Below, in pieces: positions 5,201 through 7,281 of a DNA stretch of 7,281 nt (position 1 is its first letter; every line of letters begins with the position of its first letter). The position numbers and the translations under genes are program-made. The notes beneath the pieces were generated by a model. It had not been told where the DNA came from, made no database searches, and was given only the letters and a program-made list of their open reading frames with translations. The DNA comes from an uncultured archaeon (lineage in GTDB: Archaea; Micrarchaeota; Micrarchaeia; Micrarchaeales; CABMGC01): the NCBI GenBank assembly GCA_902385515.1, contig CABMGC010000014.1, forward strand, positions 1 to 7,281. The letters are read 5' to 3'.

Positions 5201-7281
5201 TAGTTTGCGGCAGAGAATACGAATACACGAAAAAGTTGTAAGTGTACGGCGCGATTCCGTTGGAAATGACTCCAGTCAGCGTCTGGTTCTGGCCAACGAT
5301 CAGCGGCGAGTTCGATGCGGTAAATGACAATATTCCAAAGGCAGGGGTGACTGTGATTATATCACCAGCGGAGCATATCGAGCTTCCAGAATCACTCAGT
5401 TTGACGGCATAAGTAGTTGTTGAATTGGGACTAACGTACACTGCAGACGCAGTTTCACCCGCCAGCACGTTGGCGGCGGTGCAGGTCGGAGATGTACTGC
5501 CCTGCATAGAATACCACAGATAACTGTAGTTTGCGGTTCCGCCAGAGGGATTTGCCACTAGCTGCACATTTCCTCCGTTAACTATGGTTGGATTTACTGG
5601 AGTTATGCTGACGGCGAGCTGCTGCGCCTGTGGAGGGTTGAAAGACATCGCAGGCATTATGCCATTAGGCGATGACTGCCTGATCGCTAAAAATTGGGTG
5701 TATATCGTACCGGAGCTTGGAGGCGCCGATATGACTAGCTTCGCCTGGGTCAAGGCGGCGAAGTTACTCTGCGGCGATGCCGAGCCATTGTACCATGCAA
5801 GGTTGTCTGCAGTCAGGGAAACAGACGAAGAAAGCTCCTTCAGCGTGAAAAGGTGGTTTGCTGTATTGTTTATGAACATGAACCCGGAACTGCACGCTCC
5901 GTTGCCGTTGGTCAAGCAGTATGAATGCGACGCCGAAGAGGTGTTCGACAGCGTCAGGGCATACAGCAGGCCCGAGACCCCCCAGCCTGCCCCGCTTGCC
6001 GAACTGATCAAATACCTTGGATAATTGCTCGGGCTTGCGCCGGGGGCCTGCCATCGTACCTGTTCACCTGCGGCACCGGTATCGAAATGTCCGTCCCAGT
6101 CAACGGTAAGCTGCGACGGGTCGTAGATATCCCAAGTTTTGCAGCCCCACGTAGCAGACTGATACATCGATATCCCGTTTGAAGGTACTGGATTGAATCC
6201 CGAAGTGCAGTTCCATTTCGCGCTCAGCGTCTCCCCTGACTTGAAATTGTCGTAAAACGCAAAGACGTTCGCTCCGTTGTCGCAGTTCATAACGCCAGAG
6301 CAGGCGCCATACCCACTAGACCCCAAAGTTGGGTTGCGACCCGCATATACCCCATCAAAATTTGCTAATGAACTCAGGAAAGTCATGTTTACCATTGCCA
6401 GAGAGTTCGCTCCTATTCCTAAAGGAATTTTTACATAATAGACAGCTAAAGATCCGGATTTGCTTTGCAGCCACGAGTAGAGTTCGTTTTGCCCGATGTA
6501 GAACCTGACGTTACCTCCATTACTGCTCATGTTCTGGAAAACGGGACTCGAGTTAGTCTGAACACGCTGTTGGAAGTTAGTGGAAGTCGCAACGTTTTGG
6601 TTGTTGCTGAAGGTCAAAGTGACATTTGGATAAATTGCGCGCGTGATTGTGATTGTATTGGACACGTTAAAAGGCGTCGTGACGCCGCTATCCGTGACTA
6701 CGACTGTGTAATTGGCAGTGACATTGGGATATTGGATCAGTGTGTTAGAATTAGCACCAGCCACGAGCATGCGCTGCCCGACGAGTGGCTGTCTGAACCA
6801 GTGATAGGTGAAGTTTTGCACGCCAGTTCCTCCTGAAACCGTTGAAGTAAGTAGCGTAGGCTGTCCTTCAGTTGAAATAATTGTATTTGAGGCAGCTAAC
6901 GCGACAGACAACTGAGGAAATATTACCACTTTAACCGAAGGTGAAGTTATGCTTTGACCCGTAGAGTAATCGGAAACGTTTAGAGCATATATGCAAGGGG
7001 AGCACCCAACCCGCGCTAGTTCCTGCAAAACATTCGTTGTTGCGCCAGTTACTATGACAGGATTTCCTGTAGTAAAATTATACCACTGGTAGGCATAATA
7101 GCCACTTCCACCACTAGCTTCTATACCTGTTAATGTGAGAGGAGTTCCAGCATCTAAAATTTGGTTTGGAGATAATATGCAGGGTAAGCTTAATTCTCGA
7201 ACTACGTAAAAACTTGTCCCATCAACACTCAAATTTGAGCGTTTTGTAAGAGCATATTCTGTTTTATTTTTTATTTCGAAC
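2274..7281 (-). CDS. Giant secreted Ig-repeat / DUF2341-like / YVTN-propeller surface protein (5' partial)
   Basis: This is probably an exported cell-surface or S-layer-associated adhesin-like protein; its ligand is unknown. One frame runs from the right edge to the TGA at 2276-2274. A TTG at 7232 gives 1,652 residues, but the frame stays open for 16 more codons to the edge and neither stretch contains a signal peptide, so the true start is outside. Numbered from that TTG: Ig/PKD-like units at about 17-104 and 107-200; a DUF2341-like and concanavalin-like block at 201-535; seven further Ig-like units at 538-1289; a Thr/Ser linker at 1290-1314; and a seven-bladed YVTN propeller at 1316-1652. 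I count about 53 N-x-S/T sequons and 25 cysteines, both typical of extracellular proteins. The C-terminus has no membrane helix, LPXTG or PGF-type sorting tag, so any anchor must be N-terminal or indirect. Its promoter is not in view. It converges on the glycosylation-type gene pair. Confidence 0.85.
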   Translation of the reverse strand, partial: FEIKNKTEYALTKRSNLSVDGTSFYVVRELSLPCILSPNQILDAGTPLTLTGIEASGGSGYYAYQWYNFTTGNPVIVTGATTNVLQELARVGCSPCIYALNVSDYSTGQSITSPSVKVVIFPQLSVALAASNTIISTEGQPTLLTSTVSGGTGVQNFTYHWFRQPLVGQRMLVAGANSNTLIQYPNVTANYTVVVTDSGVTTPFNVSNTITITRAIYPNVTLTFSNNQNVATSTNFQQRVQTNSSPVFQNMSSNGGNVRFYIGQNELYSWLQSKSGSLAVYYVKIPLGIGANSLAMVNMTFLSSLANFDGVYAGRNPTLGSSGYGACSGVMNCDNGANVFAFYDNFKSGETLSAKWNCTSGFNPVPSNGISMYQSATWGCKTWDIYDPSQLTVDWDGHFDTGAAGEQVRWQAPGASPSNYPRYLISSASGAGWGVSGLLYALTLSNTSSASHSYCLTNGNGACSSGFMFINNTANHLFTLKELSSSVSLTADNLAWYNGSASPQSNFAALTQAKLVISAPPSSGTIYTQFLAIRQSSPNGIMPAMSFNPPQAQQLAVSITPVNPTIVNGGNVQLVANPSGGTANYSYLWYSMQGSTSPTCTAANVLAGETASAVYVSPNSTTTYAVKLSDSGSSICSAGDIITVTPAFGILSFTASNSPLIVGQNQTLTGVISNGIAPYTYNFFVYSYSLPQTTPFSVLHTGVNSTTDDFTFNQGTQYTPGDWGATLIVTDAASQTGVTALTYILKSDLQANPIVSAAPTIHQGNSVILNSNVSGGVTPFSINWYSQAGCLGAVRHSGTDYEATPSNTSAYSYNVIDFYGSHNCSASKIITVIPALRSNCILALSWVNLTGAGWVNRYVCTPNEFGVTRITNGQNGQTPADIAAYVVGGIPPYAINWYKNSSPTSQCKGTPVHTGANYSIPNSDLKYVTQTYYTYSVADSDNTLPNNAMNCSGSSIGYAFAPLTATSTPVCRNIHDATTDEYVPPSYPWNCVAPHYNPKIIDNKSQIIFRGESGEINAHLNGGIGPYSDLGGYYSISPSNTTTFTYCASDSDSNSSCAGTVINYVPPLVSINASANSIEQGRSINFNATILNGTANASRYCYWWEARSLTNPSANFSYIVSNSTSYRVIRENLSSSFSMLNNPNICLIPSSWNLGGSGQVKLAAMNNTPAGTYQVRLFLDEFLGENSLVEVNATSNILNFTVSNASTSPLLSSEISGTFDLATGNVIVAANAINGAPPYTYRYGINLLNLTPIMGEAHPQLGGTENAFDTLAFHLPSIYAGNVVNATLLINDGNSYLASNWILISTNTTTITTTTASTTSTTSTSSSTTTIAVYPNLYVTQQSTGNVLIINTTTGSVIGNQNIAYRVADAAFGQSKKSIFFLTRSTGTNFQVKKYNISSASVTDTLNIGAQAARGIVLNPSGTYAFVTNYGNNTVSVISTSGSMLLTRTVPVCQSDNSNASGMGQGAAVTPNGSYLYVTCMNGISKVDLSAWTVNTLYFITTPDGHASWNFAYVNFTPNSAVAYVTAQSGDAGTYYNVLKLGVSNDTPLAAISTNLSEGNNGKPNRIVILRGNAYIGTIGGGNNAVEVMNLTNSTVTGSISLGGLPVGRLTLTPDAQRAYAIGYVNVNWGGLSPNVYALNLNNRSVASTIVTSATYNALDAELSLINP
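2277..3287 (-). other. Domain: seven-bladed YVTN-type beta-propeller
   Basis: Residues 1316-1652 contain seven regularly spaced blade motifs: LYVTQQ (1321), IFFLTR (1363), YAFVTN (1408), YLYVTC (1459), VAYVTA (1506), NAYIGT (1557) and RAYAIG (1602). Most are followed by a strand like V-VI or V-VMN, and several are preceded by a turn like TPNGSY or TPDAQR. This is the pattern of YVTN/surface-layer propellers. The last residues (NALDAELSLI) could supply the strand that closes the ring. The domain is complete and its DNA is distinctly GC-rich. Such propellers usually mediate protein or glycan contacts; no enzyme residues are evident. Confidence 0.8.
3291..3365 (-). repeat. Thr/Ser low-complexity linker
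   Basis: Residues 1290-1314 are almost only Thr and Ser, interrupted by single Asn, Ile and Ala residues. The reverse-strand DNA is a run of ACN and TCN codons (GTCGTG/GTTGTC repeats on the forward strand). Such linkers in archaeal surface proteins are commonly extended and O-glycosylated. It separates the Ig array from the propeller and coincides with the change in base composition. Confidence 0.8.
3366..5621 (-). repeat. Domains: array of seven divergent Ig/PKD-like units
   Basis: Residues 538-1289 repeat a hallmark of small residues, then aromatic, then W or aromatic: SGGTANYSYLWY (563), SNGIAPYTYNFFVY (657), SGGVTPFSINWY (758), VGGIPPYAINWY (871), NGGIGPYSDLGGYY (1005), LNGTANASRYCYWW (1075) and INGAPPYTYRYGI (1217). 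Several units end with a strand of the form SPNSTTTYAVKLSDSG (601) or SPSNTTTFTYCASDSDS (1021). Spacing runs from about 70 to 142 residues, so the units are old and diverged. The unit near 1005 seems shortened and those near 871 and 1075 carry insertions. Whether they are Ig, PKD or another beta-sandwich needs structure prediction. Confidence 0.7.
5628..6632 (-). other. Domain: DUF2341-like plus concanavalin-like beta-sandwich
   Basis: Residues 201-535 contain no Ig hallmark. The segment NVRFYIGQNELYSWL (241) with YYVKIPLGI (265) resembles the DUF2341 pattern of 'vrF-d-g-l-yW' followed by 'vWVk-P'. FAFYDNFKSGE (325) followed by KWNC (339) resembles the 'fyDdFsg-W' opening of the lectin-like sandwich that often follows DUF2341. 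The closing FLAIRQSSPNGIMPAMSF (514) resembles the 'vR-yppngvmPtvsfg' ending of that arrangement. The proposal rests on remembered motifs, not on a profile search. If correct, the block is a likely glycan-binding module. Confidence 0.55.
6633..7184 (-). repeat. Domains: two N-terminal Ig/PKD-like units
   Basis: Residues 17-104 and 107-200 each show the unit pattern: a first strand with 'G-p-tLt', then SGGSGYYAYQWY (40) or SGGTGVQNFTYHWF (133), a variable middle, and a final strand (CIYALNVSDYS at 80; NYTVVVTDSG at 174). They precede the DUF2341-like block. The stretch before residue 17, out to the window edge, is hydrophilic and is not a signal peptide. Confidence 0.7.

Noticed and set aside
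5584..6024. A 146-codon forward frame antisense to the surface protein
   Set aside because: It lies over the conserved sandwich block in its GC-rich part, has no ribosome site that I can see and resembles no family I know.

Overview
The window looks archaeal, most likely from a DPANN lineage such as Micrarchaeota. The evidence is indirect. Ile ATA and Arg AGG/AGA codons are frequent even though the two forward genes are GC-rich. The glycosyltransferase starts with TTG behind a GATGATC-type ribosome site. The large reverse-strand protein is a giant, sequon-rich secreted mosaic of Ig-like repeats, a Thr/Ser linker and a YVTN propeller, a style I associate with archaeal surface proteins. No rRNA or other marker gene is present, so the phylum is an inference.

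Layout: (1) Positions 2-1453, forward, hold a polytopic membrane protein of the polysaccharide/lipid-linked glycan flippase type (MOP superfamily, Wzx/RfbX-like). Its beginning lies outside the window. (2) Positions 1468-2175, forward, 14 bp downstream and probably co-transcribed, hold a family 2 glycosyltransferase resembling dolichyl-phosphate mannose synthase, with no membrane anchor. (3) Positions 2176-2273 are an AT-rich spacer between convergent genes, with an imperfect hairpin and oligo-T runs that may end transcription from both sides. (4) Positions 2274-7281, reverse, are one uninterrupted reading frame of at least 1,668 codons. It is still open at the right edge, so its N-terminus is missing. 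From N to C it encodes two Ig/PKD-like domains, a DUF2341-like plus concanavalin-like beta-sandwich block, seven more Ig-like units of varying decay, a Thr/Ser linker and a complete seven-bladed YVTN-type propeller that ends the protein.

How the genes may work together: the forward pair fits building a glycan on a polyprenyl/dolichyl carrier and moving it across the membrane. The reverse gene encodes an extracellular protein with about 50 N-glycosylation sequons, a natural acceptor for such glycans. That link rests on proximity and chemistry, not on a shared operon.

The most unusual features are in the surface protein: nine Ig-like units around a carbohydrate-binding-like sandwich, cysteines that fall into twelve local pairs, and a change in base composition at the Thr/Ser linker (GC-rich propeller, AT-richer repeat array, second GC-rich island over the sandwich). 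I see no CRISPR array, tRNA, rRNA, insertion sequence or defence system.
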